Positions 1 to 13,457 of a stretch of DNA of 64,000 nucleotides are shown here, in pieces (the first letter of the stretch is position 1; every line of letters starts with the position of its first letter). The notes under the pieces were generated by a model. It searched no databases. It saw only the letters and a program-made list of their open reading frames with translations, and had not been told where the DNA came from. The DNA is taken from positions 11,056-75,055 of the forward strand of contig NZ_JNIW01000018.1 in the NCBI RefSeq assembly GCF_000701425.1, given 5' to 3'. The position numbers and the translations under genes were made by a program. This stretch comes from Deinococcus frigens DSM 12807. GTDB lineage: Bacteria > Deinococcota > Deinococci > Deinococcales > Deinococcaceae.

Positions 1-443
1 GGCAACCCGAATTTCTCGGCCAGGTCCATCAGGCGCACCGCTTTGCGGTACCCCTCGGGATTGGCACTGCCAAAACGGCGCTTGATCTTGGTCTTGGTAT
101 CGCGGCCCTTTTGCTGAAGCAGCAGCATCACAGGTACGCCCATCCAGCGCGCCGGGCCGCCGATTAAAGCGGGATCGTCGCCGAAGCGGCGGTCACCGTG
201 CAGCTCGGTAAAGCCGGTACACAGGCGGTCCACGTAATCCAGCGCGGTGGGCCTGCCGGGGGCGCGGGCCAGTTGCACCCGTTCCCAGCGGCTGAGCGGA
301 CCACTGGCCTCGCGCAGTCGCTGGACTTCCTGGCGCAGCGGCGAGATGGAGGCGTCCAGATTCTGCCCGGTGCGCTCGGCGGTGGCCTCCAGATCACGCA
401 CGCGGGCCTCTAACTCGCGCAGGGCTTCAGGACTGCCGGTCAC
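1..443 (-). CDS. accA: Acetyl-CoA carboxylase carboxyltransferase subunit alpha (5' part, runs off the window)
   Basis: This is the N-terminal part of the alpha subunit, which with AccD transfers the carboxyl group from carboxy-biotin to acetyl-CoA in the cytoplasm, the first committed step of fatty acid synthesis. The visible residues include an [10 protein letters not shown] coiled-coil start and the stretch [16 protein letters not shown] typical of AccA. The GTG start at 441-443 overlaps the accD stop as GTGA, so the two subunits are translationally coupled, which suits their equal stoichiometry. The gene continues left of base 1, so its catalytic part is not visible. Family assignment is from recognition of the sequence. 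Confidence 0.93.
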   Translation of the reverse strand, partial: MTGSPEALRELEARVRDLEATAERTGQNLDASISPLRQEVQRLREASGPLSRWERVQLARAPGRPTALDYVDRLCTGFTELHGDRRFGDDPALIGGPARWMGVPVMLLLQQKGRDTKTKIKRRFGSANPEGYRKAVRLMDLAEKFGL

Positions 444-1294
444 GCACTGGCCTCATACTTGGTCAACAAGCCCAGCAGATTTGCCAGGTACGGGCGCTGT
501 TCGCGGCGGTCCACCACGGCGTCCACCATGCCGTGATCCAGTAGAAATTCGGCGCGCTGAAAACCCTCGGGCAGGTGCTGGCGAATGGTCTGCTGAATCA
601 CGCGCGGCCCGGCAAAGCCGATCAATGCCCCCGGCTCGGCCACGATCACGTCGGCAATCGTGGCAAAACTGGCGGTCACGCCCCCGGTGGTGGGGTCCGA
701 GAGGATGCTCACGTAGGGCAGCCCCGCCTCGGCCAGGGTCTCCAGCGCCACGGTGGTCTTGGCCATCTGCATCAACGACAGCGCACTCTCCTGCATTCTG
801 GCCCCGCCGCTGGCAGTCACGATCAACAGAGGCGTGCCGTGTTCGGCGGCAAACTCGGCGGCACGCGAGATTTCCTCACCCACCACGCTGCCCATGCTGC
901 CGCCGCTGAAGGCGAAGTCCATGACCGCCAGCGTCACGGGCAGGTTCAGCAGGGTGCCGCTGCCGGTCAGGATCGCGTCGGGGCGTCCGGTCTTGGCCTG
1001 GGCGCGTCTCAGGCGGTCGGTGTACGCCTCGGTATCGTGAAAATTCAGCGCGTCCACGGGCCGCACCTTGCCAGACAGCGGCGTGAAGCTGCCCTCGTCC
1101 AGCAGCACGTCCACCCGCTGGGCCGCGCCCAGACGCAGGTGGTGGCCGCACTTGGGACACACGTAGGCGTTACTGAGTAGATCTCGGTTGTAAATGCTCT
1201 CCTTGCACTGAGGGCACTGGGTCCATAACTCGGGCACGTCCGCGCCCGGCTGTTGCTGTGGGCGGCGGCGGCGGAAAAATCGGTCAAGCGCCAT
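440..1294 (-). CDS. accD: Acetyl-CoA carboxylase carboxyltransferase subunit beta
   Basis: The beta subunit of acetyl-CoA carboxylase carboxyltransferase, 284 aa, a normal length. A four-cysteine zinc ribbon is seen at C27, C30, C46 and C49 (CPQC...CPKC), followed by the crotonase-like carboxyltransferase fold with the glycine-rich stretches [13 protein letters not shown] and [10 protein letters not shown]. It is the first gene of an accD-accA operon with a 4-bp GTGA overlap. The 116 bp upstream separates it from the next gene on the same strand. Nothing unusual is seen. Confidence 0.96.
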   Translation of the reverse strand: MALDRFFRRRRPQQQPGADVPELWTQCPQCKESIYNRDLLSNAYVCPKCGHHLRLGAAQRVDVLLDEGSFTPLSGKVRPVDALNFHDTEAYTDRLRRAQAKTGRPDAILTGSGTLLNLPVTLAVMDFAFSGGSMGSVVGEEISRAAEFAAEHGTPLLIVTASGGARMQESALSLMQMAKTTVALETLAEAGLPYVSILSDPTTGGVTASFATIADVIVAEPGALIGFAGPRVIQQTIRQHLPEGFQRAEFLLDHGMVDAVVDRREQRPYLANLLGLLTKYEASA

Positions 1295-1410
1295 GCGGTT
1301 CAGTCCTCCGGGGGTCCTTCTCTGGCCGCATTCTAGCCGCGTCTAGCCACAGGAAATGCACCCGGTTCAGCGAAAAGGAGCGGAAAGGCTGTACCGCCAC
1401 ATTTCAGACC

Positions 1411-1911
1411 TCATTTATCGAGTTTATCGAGCCTGACTTCGACCATGCTGGGCGGTGTCGTCGAGGACTCACCCAACTTGCCCTTCAGGTAATCGTCCAG
1501 TTGCGCCAGTTGCAGGTTCATATCGCGCTGAAGCTCGTCGATGCGGCTGTGGACGGCCCGCACTTCGTTGCTGGTCTCGCCGGTCCCCAGCGCATTCATC
1601 CGGGAATCCAGGTGACTGCGCAGTTCGGCGAAGCGGCTTCCCTCCTGGCTGTCCAGGCTGACCCGCAACGTTTCCATATCGCGCAGCAGCTTGGCGCTGT
1701 CGGCCTGGGCGCGCAGATTGCTGATGCCCGCCCAGAAATAGAACAGCAGGGCGGCAAAGACCGCCGTGAGCAGCATGATCAGCCCAACCGGGGCCGTCAC
1801 ATACTGGACAAACCCCAGATTCATGGGGTGCAGCGCCATCAGCGAGCCGAAATTCAGCACCGCGAAGATGAGCAGGAGAACAAGGCCGGCGATCAGGACG
1901 ATAGTCCGCAT
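1411..1911 (-). CDS. Small membrane protein with two TM helices and a C-terminal coiled coil (LapA-like)
   Basis: A 166-aa protein with two hydrophobic helices, roughly residues 3-25 and 38-62, then a charged, heptad-like C-terminal half (residues 70-160) rich in leucine, glutamate and arginine, which I read as coiled coil. The topology resembles LapA/DUF1049 proteins but I cannot confirm the family. I chose the ATG at 1909-1911 over upstream in-frame starts because TAAGCT at 1919-1924 sits exactly 7 nt before it, the leaderless arrangement repeated across this window, and because the upstream extension has no protein-like composition. The substrate or partner is unknown. Confidence 0.72.
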   Translation of the reverse strand: MRTIVLIAGLVLLLIFAVLNFGSLMALHPMNLGFVQYVTAPVGLIMLLTAVFAALLFYFWAGISNLRAQADSAKLLRDMETLRVSLDSQEGSRFAELRSHLDSRMNALGTGETSNEVRAVHSRIDELQRDMNLQLAQLDDYLKGKLGESSTTPPSMVEVRLDKLDK

Positions 1912-2024
1912 AGGGCGGAGCTTAACACCTCGCCCCGGCTGAACGGCAGCGGCGACTTTGCGGTAACTTTTACACTCCGCTCCGGCAAGGGCTGGGATTA
2001 CGGTCGTCCCTTTGCTGCCGGGGG

Positions 2025-2030
2025 TATCCT
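2025..2030 (+). promoter_or_regulatory. -10 hexamer of a leaderless promoter for cutA
   Basis: TATCCT ends 8 nt before the cutA ATG, leaving no room for a Shine-Dalgarno sequence. The same TANNNT spacing occurs at many other genes in this window. Confidence 0.6.
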
Positions 2031-2038
2031 GTGACCCT

Positions 2039-2350
2039 ATGTCCCTCGTCGTGTTGGTTACCCTTCCCCCCGAACGGGCGCATGATCTGGCCCGCACGCT
2101 GGTCGCCGAGCATCTGGCGGGTTGCGTCAACATTCTGCCTGGCCTCCAGAGCGTGTACCGCTGGCACGGCGACGTGGCCGAGGACCCCGAAAGCCTGCTG
2201 CTGATCAAGACCAGCGGCGAGAAGTACCCCGAGTTGGAGGCGCGTATCAAGTCCCTGCATCCCTACGAGGTCCCCGAGATCATCGCCCTGCAATACGACC
2301 GCGCCCTGCCCGAGTTTCAGACCTGGCTGCGCGAGGCGCTGACCTCGTAA
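2039..2350 (+). CDS. cutA: CutA1-family divalent cation tolerance protein
   Basis: A 103-aa protein of the small trimeric CutA1 family, associated in other bacteria with divalent-cation (copper) tolerance; the molecular role is still unclear. Family features seen are the start MSLVVLVTLPP, the conserved AGCVNILPGLQSVYRW block (residues about 27-42) and the HPYEVPEIIAL block near residue 75. The ATG at 2039 is preferred over one 27 nt upstream because the family begins here and a TATCCT -10 lies 8 nt before it. It is a single gene, divergent from the small membrane protein to its left. Confidence 0.9.
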   Translation: MSLVVLVTLPPERAHDLARTLVAEHLAGCVNILPGLQSVYRWHGDVAEDPESLLLIKTSGEKYPELEARIKSLHPYEVPEIIALQYDRALPEFQTWLREALTS

Positions 2351-2469
2351 GGACCGGAAAGCGCGGCTTTTCAGCAACAGCCAGGCGAGCTTTCCCAGAC
2401 TAATCTGCCAGAGAAATCCCCAGCTCACCAGGAGGCGGGGAGAACGTTTTGTTTACGCAGGTGGCTGGA

Positions 2470-2808
2470 TCAGCCCGCCTGGCCCGGCGTCGTGACCTCC
2501 ACGGCGGTCAGGGTTTCGGTGACGCGGTAGGTGTGCTGCGCGCCTTTCGGGACGCAGTAGCTGTCGCCCTCGCCCAGCATGATCGTCTGACCGTCCAGCC
2601 TCAATTCCACCTTGCCGCTGATGACATAGCCCAGCGTCTCGTAATCGTTGGCGTGGGGCTGTTTGCCCTCGGTGTCGCTGGGAGCCTCGTTGTGCCACAG
2701 GCGCATGCTGCCCTGCTGCCCTGCCACCAGGTGGTGCTGGCCGTCCTTGCCATGTGTGGTCGTGTCTCGGCTGACTTTTTGCTGCGGGCTGTCGCTGTTC
2801 TGGGTCAT
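2470..2808 (-). CDS. Cupin-domain protein
   Basis: A 112-aa single-domain cupin. The C-terminal two thirds carry the cupin barrel signature: HANDYETLGYVISGKVEL is motif 1-like, with ligand candidates H and E, and PKGAQHTYRVTE is motif 2-like with its histidine. The first 30 residues are polar and histidine-rich (DTTTHGKDGQHH). Small cupins of this kind bind a metal or small ligand, but the substrate cannot be told. It stands alone between cutA and an integral membrane protein gene. Confidence 0.82.
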   Translation of the reverse strand: MTQNSDSPQQKVSRDTTTHGKDGQHHLVAGQQGSMRLWHNEAPSDTEGKQPHANDYETLGYVISGKVELRLDGQTIMLGEGDSYCVPKGAQHTYRVTETLTAVEVTTPGQAG

Positions 2809-2886
2809 GGCCCCACTGTCGTCCCTGACTGTTCAGGTGTAGTGATCTGCGCTTAAGTGGGCATTCATGAGGACTTGCCGGGACCT

Positions 2887-3327
2887 TTATGCGCCCTCGC
2901 CCGGCTCCGCCAGTGGGCGGGTCTGCCAGGCTAGATACGCCGAGTACACGTTCAATGCGCCCGCCGCCAGATGTCCCAGCGGCAACTCGCCGCCCACCGC
3001 CCAGGCCAGCGCCGACACGGCGGCCAGCCCGTTCAGGCCCAGGCCCAGGCGGTAGGTCAGGGTCTCGTGCGGGGTGTTGTACATGGGCGTGCGGGCGTGG
3101 GGGTCGTGCATGGAGGTCAGCGCCTCGGCGTAGCGGATCAGGGTCAGGATGCCGTAGACCAGCAGCAGCCCAGCCAGCAGCATTACCGCCAGCCCCAGAT
3201 ACCGGCTGACGTGTTCGTAGTCCAGCGCCCCCAGCACGAAATGCGCCAGCGATCCCAGAACGCTGCTCAGCGCCAGCCCCAGCGTTCTGGGCGTGCTGTA
3301 GTTGGGGGGATCGCCGAGGGCGGGCAT
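2887..3327 (-). CDS. Integral membrane protein, unknown function
   Basis: A 146-aa protein with three to four predicted membrane helices (about residues 15-38, 44-66, 94-112 and 115-132). No family is recognised. The loop carrying MHDPHARTPMYNTPHETL between helices two and three is histidine-rich and may face one side of the membrane. The start is the ATG at 3325-3327 and no strong ribosome site is seen. Its neighbours (cupin on one side, divergent dnaG on the other) give no functional hint. Confidence 0.65.
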   Translation of the reverse strand: MPALGDPPNYSTPRTLGLALSSVLGSLAHFVLGALDYEHVSRYLGLAVMLLAGLLLVYGILTLIRYAEALTSMHDPHARTPMYNTPHETLTYRLGLGLNGLAAVSALAWAVGGELPLGHLAAGALNVYSAYLAWQTRPLAEPGEGA

Positions 3328-3497
3328 AACGCGGCCCTCAGCTTGCCGCCTGCGTGGGGGCGGAGGATGAGCGCGGCGCGGGGCAAAGCGTTAGGACAGG
3401 CGCGAGGCCGCCCCAGTCGTCCCCGCCGTGCCCTCTCATGATTTCAGACGTGTGACACGGCGTTTTTGCCCTCTAGCCGCAGACTGCCCCGGAAGCG

Positions 3498-3503
3498 TAC
3501 ACT
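3498..3503 (+). promoter_or_regulatory. Probable -10 element upstream of dnaG
   Basis: TACACT lies 8 nt before an ATG at 3512 and 76 nt before the dnaG ATG at 3580. The 252-bp gap 3328-3579 otherwise holds only this promoter, the leader ORF described below and a GGGGAGGTGAGG ribosome site for dnaG. Confidence 0.5.
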
Positions 3504-3579
3504 ACGAGATCATGCCCGGACGGCTGCCCCCCACTTTTCAGGGCGGGTACGGGCGCGGCATCCGGGGAGGTGAGGACAC

Positions 3580-5355
<1,776 letters not shown>

Positions 5356-5458
5356 CGCGGAAGACCAACTGTTAGGCGGTCAGGAAAAGTGGTTCTCCTC
5401 GGTCCTCAAGCAGGACACGGGTGAACGCCCCCGTCGCTCCAGTCCTCTGCCAGAGATC

Positions 5459-5490
5459 AAAAAAATCCTCCTTCCAGACCCGGAAGGAGC
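5459..5490 (-). terminator. Rho-independent terminator of gltA, beyond the inserted repeat
   Basis: Read on the minus strand this is an 8-bp perfect stem (CTCCTTCC / GGAAGGAG) with a 6-nt loop, followed closely by seven T. It lies 143 nt or more past the gltA stop because repeat element A1 sits between gene and terminator. Confidence 0.75.
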
Positions 5491-5501
5491 AATCTGGTAC
5501 C

Positions 5502-5628
5502 TAGAGCAGTTCTCCGAATTACGTCACCGGAGCAGAAGACTTCCGGTGACTCCATTCTCCGTCCTGCTCGGTAAAAGCCACTCGCTTCGCTCGGTCATAA
5601 AAATGGTCTTTTTATGACAACTGCTCTA
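5502..5628. repeat. Small inverted-repeat element, family A copy 1 (MITE-like, 127 bp)
   Basis: The ends are perfect inverted repeats (TAGAGCAGTT ... AACTGCTCTA), bounded by TA on both sides as for TA-targeting (IS630/Tc1-like) elements. Inside is a long hairpin, GTCATAAAAA ... TTTTTATGAC. Copies 2 (44144-44291) and 3 (49555-49683) share the ends, the CTTCCATTCTC block and an equivalent hairpin of different sequence. No reading frame of note is present, so it would depend on a transposase elsewhere. Confidence 0.72.
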
Positions 5629-5632
5629 GCGT

Positions 5633-6766
<1,134 letters not shown>

Positions 6767-6826
6767 GATGTCCGAGGATAGCACCGCCGCCCCACCCAGT
6801 CAGACTCGCGTCACGTTCCCGCCGGG

Positions 6827-6854
6827 GTGACAATCTTCATCTCGGCCCTAGAAT
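6827..6854 (+). promoter_or_regulatory. Promoter of tsaB
   Basis: GTGACA (6827-6832) and TAGAAT (6849-6854) are spaced by 16 bp, a near-consensus sigma-70 pair. The -10 ends 8 nt before the tsaB ATG, so the transcript is probably leaderless. The divergent gltA -10 (TATCCT on the minus strand) is at 6775-6780. Confidence 0.65.
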
Positions 6855-6862
6855 GCCCGGCG

Positions 6863-7417
6863 ATGACTGCCCACGTTCACGTCGTTCTGGCCCTGGATAC
6901 CGCCACCCCGCACCTGACCCTGGCCCTGCGCTGGGAGGGCGGCGAGGCAGCCTTTTCAAGAGAGGTGGGCCGGGCGCACGCCGAGGAATTGCCCGCCGCC
7001 ACGCGTCAGTTGTTCGTGGACGCGGGCCTGCCCTTTCACGCAGACCTGATCGTGATCGGCACCGGCCCCGGCTCATATACCGGCGTACGGGTGGGGGCGA
7101 GTTACGCGCTGGGGCTGGGGCGCGTATGGGGCGTCCCGGTGCACGGCGTCTCGACGCTGGAAGGGCTGGTGCGTGGCGACGGGCCGCAGGCCGTGTCGCT
7201 GGACGCCCGCAAGGGCAACGTCTACGGCGCGGTCTACGAAGTCAGAGACGGCGCAGTGCAAGGCGTGCGCCACGCCCCGCAGAAATTCAGCCTGGAAGAG
7301 TTTCAGAGCTTGATCGGCCCGCTGCCCCATCACCAGGACCCCGTGCCGAACGGACTGGCCTTGCTGGAGGCGGGATTACGACACGGAGCGACAGACTGGG
7401 CGCTGGCCTACCTGTAG
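6863..7417 (+). CDS. tsaB: tRNA threonylcarbamoyladenosine biosynthesis protein TsaB
   Basis: TsaB is the TsaD partner in the complex that makes the universal t6A37 modification on ANN-decoding tRNAs. The 184-aa protein has the ASKHA-fold start LALDTATPHLTLAL, the GTGPGSYTGVRVG block around residue 75 and the SLDARKGNVYGAVYE stretch around residue 120. The length is slightly short for the family (usually 190-230), with a reduced C-terminus. The start at 6863 is chosen from the -10 spacing. Its stop overlaps the convergent SDR gene by 10 bp. Confidence 0.9.
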   Translation: MTAHVHVVLALDTATPHLTLALRWEGGEAAFSREVGRAHAEELPAATRQLFVDAGLPFHADLIVIGTGPGSYTGVRVGASYALGLGRVWGVPVHGVSTLEGLVRGDGPQAVSLDARKGNVYGAVYEVRDGAVQGVRHAPQKFSLEEFQSLIGPLPHHQDPVPNGLALLEAGLRHGATDWALAYL

Positions 7418-8373
7418 TCGCCCACCAGCTCCTTGCTCAGCGCCCACAGCCGCGCGGCGTTCCCAGGATCGCGGGCGTAGGGCTTGTGGCCGAACATCGG
7501 ATCGGGGTTCTGCGGGTCCAGCGGCGTGCTTTCCTGAAGGTCTTCCAGGAACAACCCACCCATGCCCTCCAGTTGCGGCGAGGTGGCGGCCCACACGGTT
7601 GTGGACGCGCCCTCTTCGGTGGTCTTGAAGACCGGATTCAACCCGCCCGATTCATCCTGCCAGCCCATCGCGCGCTGCTCTTCTAAGCTCACATGCTTTT
7701 GCAAGCCGGTCATGATGCCGCCGGGGTGGACGGCATTGGCGGTGACGCCCCGCGCGCCGTATTTCTGGGTCAGACCCACCGCGAACAGGGCGTTGGCCGT
7801 CTTGCTCTGGCCGTAGGCGTCCCAGCGGTCATAGGGGCGGCCTTCAAAGTTGATGTCGTCCCAGACGATATCGCTGCGGCGGTGGCCGCTGCTGCTCAGG
7901 GCCACCACCCGGGCGAGCGCGGCGGCCAGCAGCGCGGGCATCAGCAGTTCGGTCAGCAGAAAGTGGCCCAGGTGATTGGTCCCGAACTGCGTCTCGAAAC
8001 CGTCCGGCGTCTGGCCCTGCGGCGTCGCCATGATGCCCGCGTTGTTGATCAGGATGTGGATTGCGGGGGCCGCATCCAGAATCCGGCCCGCCCCCTCCCG
8101 CACCTGCGCCAGCGAGCCGAGGTCAAGCTGGATCACCCGGGCCTCCTGATTTCCGGTGGACTCGCGCAGCTCGGCGGCCACCTTCTCACCCTTCTGCGTA
8201 TCCCGGACAGCCAGCATGACGGACGCCCCAGCCGTCAGCAGCGCGCGGGCCGTCTCGACGCCAATACCGGAAGAAGCCCCGGTAACCACGGCGGTCTTGC
8301 CGCTTAGGTCGATGCCCTGAACGACTTCAAGGGCGGTGGCGCGCGGCGCGAGTGGACTGGCGATGGTGGTCAT
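7408..8373 (-). CDS. Short-chain dehydrogenase/reductase
   Basis: A 321-aa NAD(P)-dependent oxidoreductase resembling retinol-dehydrogenase/WW-oxidoreductase-like SDRs. Seen are the nucleotide-binding TGASSGIG (about residues 32-39), the NNAG motif, the catalytic serine region VALSSSGHRRSD and YGQSK with the catalytic Tyr and Lys. The substrate is unknown. TAAGCT at 8381-8386 (minus strand) is 7 nt before the ATG, so the gene probably has a leaderless mRNA. Its end overlaps tsaB by 10 bp tail to tail. Confidence 0.88.
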   Translation of the reverse strand: MTTIASPLAPRATALEVVQGIDLSGKTAVVTGASSGIGVETARALLTAGASVMLAVRDTQKGEKVAAELRESTGNQEARVIQLDLGSLAQVREGAGRILDAAPAIHILINNAGIMATPQGQTPDGFETQFGTNHLGHFLLTELLMPALLAAALARVVALSSSGHRRSDIVWDDINFEGRPYDRWDAYGQSKTANALFAVGLTQKYGARGVTANAVHPGGIMTGLQKHVSLEEQRAMGWQDESGGLNPVFKTTEEGASTTVWAATSPQLEGMGGLFLEDLQESTPLDPQNPDPMFGHKPYARDPGNAARLWALSKELVGDYR

Positions 8374-8467
8374 GGGGCCGAGCTTACGCCTTCAAGCGTA
8401 GGAGGAGGCGGGCGGCCATCTCTATAATCGAGAGATGGCCGCCGCTCCAAAGCGGAGGAAATCCGGC

Positions 8468-8884
8468 TCAGCTCGTCGGCTGGCTGATGCCCTGCAAGGC
8501 CTTTTCGTCCGCGCCGGTCTGCGCCCGCACGGCCAGATCGCCCAGGCTGACGATGCCCACCACCTTGCTGCCCTCGGTAACGGGCAGGCGGCGCAGTTGG
8601 CGCTGGGACATCTCGCGGGCGGCCTCGTCCACATTGGTATCGCCAGTCATGGTGAACACGTCGCCGGTGGCGTAATCGCTGGCGGGAGTACCGAAATCGT
8701 GGCCGTAGGCGACGGCGCGCACCACGATGTCCCGGTCTGTGATAATGCCGGTCAGGGTGTCGCCGTCCATGATCAGCACGTTGCCGATGCCCTGTTCCTT
8801 CATGTGGGTGGCGACCTCCTTGAGGGTGGCGCGGGTGTCCACGACGGTCAGGTCCGGGGTCATGATCTCTTTCAAAGTGGTCAT
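8468..8884 (-). CDS. CBS-domain pair protein
   Basis: A 138-aa stand-alone protein made of two CBS domains (about residues 7-60 and 72-128), which fold together as a Bateman module binding adenosyl ligands such as AMP, ATP or SAM. Typical turns seen are GIGNVLIMDGDTLTGIITDRDIV and RRLPVTEGSKVVGIVSLGDLA. No effector domain is attached, so it probably acts in trans as an energy or ligand sensor; the partner is unknown. A TAGGGT hexamer (8891-8896, minus) is 6 nt before the ATG. Confidence 0.9.
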   Translation of the reverse strand: MTTLKEIMTPDLTVVDTRATLKEVATHMKEQGIGNVLIMDGDTLTGIITDRDIVVRAVAYGHDFGTPASDYATGDVFTMTGDTNVDEAAREMSQRQLRRLPVTEGSKVVGIVSLGDLAVRAQTGADEKALQGISQPTS

Positions 8885-8943
8885 GCGCTCACCCTAGCCC
8901 GCCAGCGTAGGGGGGCGGTGGGAAGGGGCTAAAGATAGGAGAG

Positions 8944-8973
8944 AAAAAGGGAGAGGCGCGGCTGGCCTCTCCC
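8944..8973 (-). terminator. Rho-independent terminator of the subtilase gene
   Basis: On the minus strand GGGAGAGG and CCTCTCCC form an 8-bp stem around a 9-nt loop and are followed by TTTTT, 22 nt past the stop of the S8 protease gene. Confidence 0.8.
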
Positions 8974-8994
8974 CCATCTTCAAACTTCTATTCT

Positions 8995-11697
<2,703 letters not shown>

Positions 11698-11775
11698 GGC
11701 AGTCAGCGTACCCGCCTGCCCATGACGGCCCCTGAACGCCGCGTGAGGAAACCTTAAACCGCCGTCAGGGCCGCG

Positions 11776-12450
11776 TCAGTCTGCCTGCGCGTGAATCTCG
11801 GTGCGAAGGCCAGGAAACGCCGCGCGCAGTTCATCGGCCAGCCGCCGCAGGCCCCACTGCTCGGTGCGGCGGTGGCCGAGGGCGATCACGCTCAGCCCAC
11901 GCGCGTGGGCCGCCGCCGCCGCCGAGGGGCGCAGTTGCCCGGTCAGGTACACCCGTACACCCCCATCGGCGGTGTGTTCGATGAGGCCAGGACTCATGGC
12001 GTTTATCAGGGCCAGGCGCAAGGGTTCGGGACTGGGAGCAGGCGGCCACGAGCTGTCCTCGCCGCCCAGTTCGGCGTGCAGGGCCGCGCGCAATCCGGTC
12101 CAACTGTCCTGCGGTGGCGTGGCGGTGATGCCCTTCAGTTCGCCCCTCCAGACCACTTTCCGCACGTCGCGCCAGCCGAGAGCGTGGGCCAGCCGGTAAT
12201 TCGGCCCGGTCGTCAGCGCCAGGTCAAAGCCGTCGTGGACGCCCAGCACACCCAGTCCGGACCACCTCTCGCCCACCCGCAGGGAGCGGTGAAGGAACAG
12301 CGCGTCGGCGGCAGGCGTGGGCGGCAGATCGGCAGGTTCGAGGGCCAGGGCCAGCCTCCGCACTGTCTGTCGCCCTTCGCGCTTGAGCGGCTGCTGTTCA
12401 CCCAATTCGGCACGCAGCCAGTCGGCCAGTTCATGCAGGGTGGGAGTCAT
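11776..12450 (-). CDS. Nif3/DUF34-family dinuclear-metal protein
   Basis: A 224-aa protein of the Nif3-like (DUF34) family, cytoplasmic proteins with a two-metal centre and debated roles (linked to GTP cyclohydrolase and metal chaperoning). The C-terminal block VYLTGQLR...GLSVIALGHRRTEQWGLRRL is the family's conserved region with histidine and glutamate ligands. The ATG overlaps the upstream kinase stop (ATGA at 12447-12450), so the two genes are co-translated. The protein is shorter than the usual 250 or more residues. Confidence 0.78.
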   Translation of the reverse strand: MTPTLHELADWLRAELGEQQPLKREGRQTVRRLALALEPADLPPTPAADALFLHRSLRVGERWSGLGVLGVHDGFDLALTTGPNYRLAHALGWRDVRKVVWRGELKGITATPPQDSWTGLRAALHAELGGEDSSWPPAPSPEPLRLALINAMSPGLIEHTADGGVRVYLTGQLRPSAAAAAHARGLSVIALGHRRTEQWGLRRLADELRAAFPGLRTEIHAQAD

Positions 12451-12944
12451 TCCTGCCACCGCCAGACTCTCGACACAAACGAAGGAACCTCCGTCGCCGC
12501 CAGTTCCTCCGCTTCCGACACCTCATACCACCCCGCCCATTCCTCCAGTTCGGCCCGCGTGATCGGGAAGGTGTCGGGCGGCAGATTGAGATTGCGGGCC
12601 TCCAGCCGCCGCCACAATTCATGCATTGGCACGTCCAGCACATGCAACTCGAAATGGACCCCCAGTTCAGCGGCGCGGGTGCGGAACAAGGCGCGTTCCT
12701 CGCGCGCCCAGCAGCCATAATCGAGGATCACATTCATTCCCAGCGTTAAAGCACGCGCCGCCACGCCCCACAGCAATTCAGACTCCAGAATCCAGCGCCG
12801 GTCATCCGCTTCGCCCGCGCCGAACAGCGGCGTCATCCACTCGTCGGGTGTCAGGCGCAGGGCCGAATGTTCCAGCTCCAGCCGCCGCGCCAGCGTGGTC
12901 TTACCCGCGCCGGGCAGGCCGATCAGCAGGAAGAGGGTAGGCAT
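12447..12944 (-). CDS. P-loop kinase-like ATPase
   Basis: A 165-aa small ATPase with Walker A GLPGAGKT near the N-terminus (about residues 9-16) and a DYGCW segment that may serve as Walker B. The size and layout match the zeta-toxin/polynucleotide-kinase-like P-loop kinases (COG0645-type). The substrate is not known. The ATG at 12942-12944 is chosen; a TTG two codons earlier is possible. It is coupled to the Nif3-like gene by a 4-bp overlap. Confidence 0.82.
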   Translation of the reverse strand: MPTLFLLIGLPGAGKTTLARRLELEHSALRLTPDEWMTPLFGAGEADDRRWILESELLWGVAARALTLGMNVILDYGCWAREERALFRTRAAELGVHFELHVLDVPMHELWRRLEARNLNLPPDTFPITRAELEEWAGWYEVSEAEELAATEVPSFVSRVWRWQE

Positions 12945-13009
12945 GAACAAACACTAGCGGAGGCGGCTCCGCGCTATTGCCAGGACCGCTTCCACAGGAT
13001 GAGAACTTG

Positions 13010-13143
13010 TACGGATTCCGTCTGTTTCTTCAACAAATCGGGACAGCTCTGATATGTTGACTCCACGCCCGGAACCCGTGTCTCTCCTGCTCGCATCCGC
13101 TCGGATTAAACCGTTTTTGCAAACGATCTAAGCGAAGTCCGTA
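13010..13143. repeat. Small inverted-repeat element, family B copy 1 (MITE-like, 134 bp)
   Basis: The left end is TACGGATTCCG and the right end CGAAGTCCGTA, imperfect inverted repeats bounded by TA. Inside it shares with copy 2 the blocks AAATCGGGACAGC, ACTCCACGCCCGGAACCCG and CTCCTGCTC, and has a hairpin CGTTT...AAACG near the right end. The right end directly touches the TAA stop of the neighbouring minus-strand gene. No coding potential is seen. Confidence 0.75.
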
Positions 13144-13383
13144 TTACTTCTCGTCGTCCTTCTGCTCTGACTTCTTGTCGTAATCCACGCCTTTCCAGCC
13201 TCCGGGATCAAGCAGACCCGCCGAAGAATCGCGCTCGATGTTCTCGTCGATGAATTCCTGCGAGGCGTGCGCGCCCTGCTCGGTTTTCGCGCCGCGTGGG
13301 GTCTCGCCCCGGACCTCGGTGCGCTGCTTATCGGTCATCTCGGTGCTGAAGGTGGGATTCTCCGGCTTTTCAGAATCGGTCAT
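13144..13383 (-). CDS. Small hydrophilic protein, unknown
   Basis: A 79-aa, highly charged and probably disordered protein (rich in Lys, Glu, Asp and Thr; starts MTDSEKPENPTF, ends KKSEQKDDEK). No family is recognised. The composition resembles small stress-related hydrophilic proteins that are common in Deinococcus, but this is inference only. I start at the ATG 13381-13383, which removes an arginine-rich upstream extension. The TAA stop directly abuts repeat element B1. Confidence 0.55.
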   Translation of the reverse strand: MTDSEKPENPTFSTEMTDKQRTEVRGETPRGAKTEQGAHASQEFIDENIERDSSAGLLDPGGWKGVDYDKKSEQKDDEK

Positions 13384-13457
13384 ACCCCATGTTGCGCGGC
13401 TGGCACGGCGGGGGCGTGAGAGAAGGGCCAACGGGCGCAGGGCGAAATTCCCAGACC

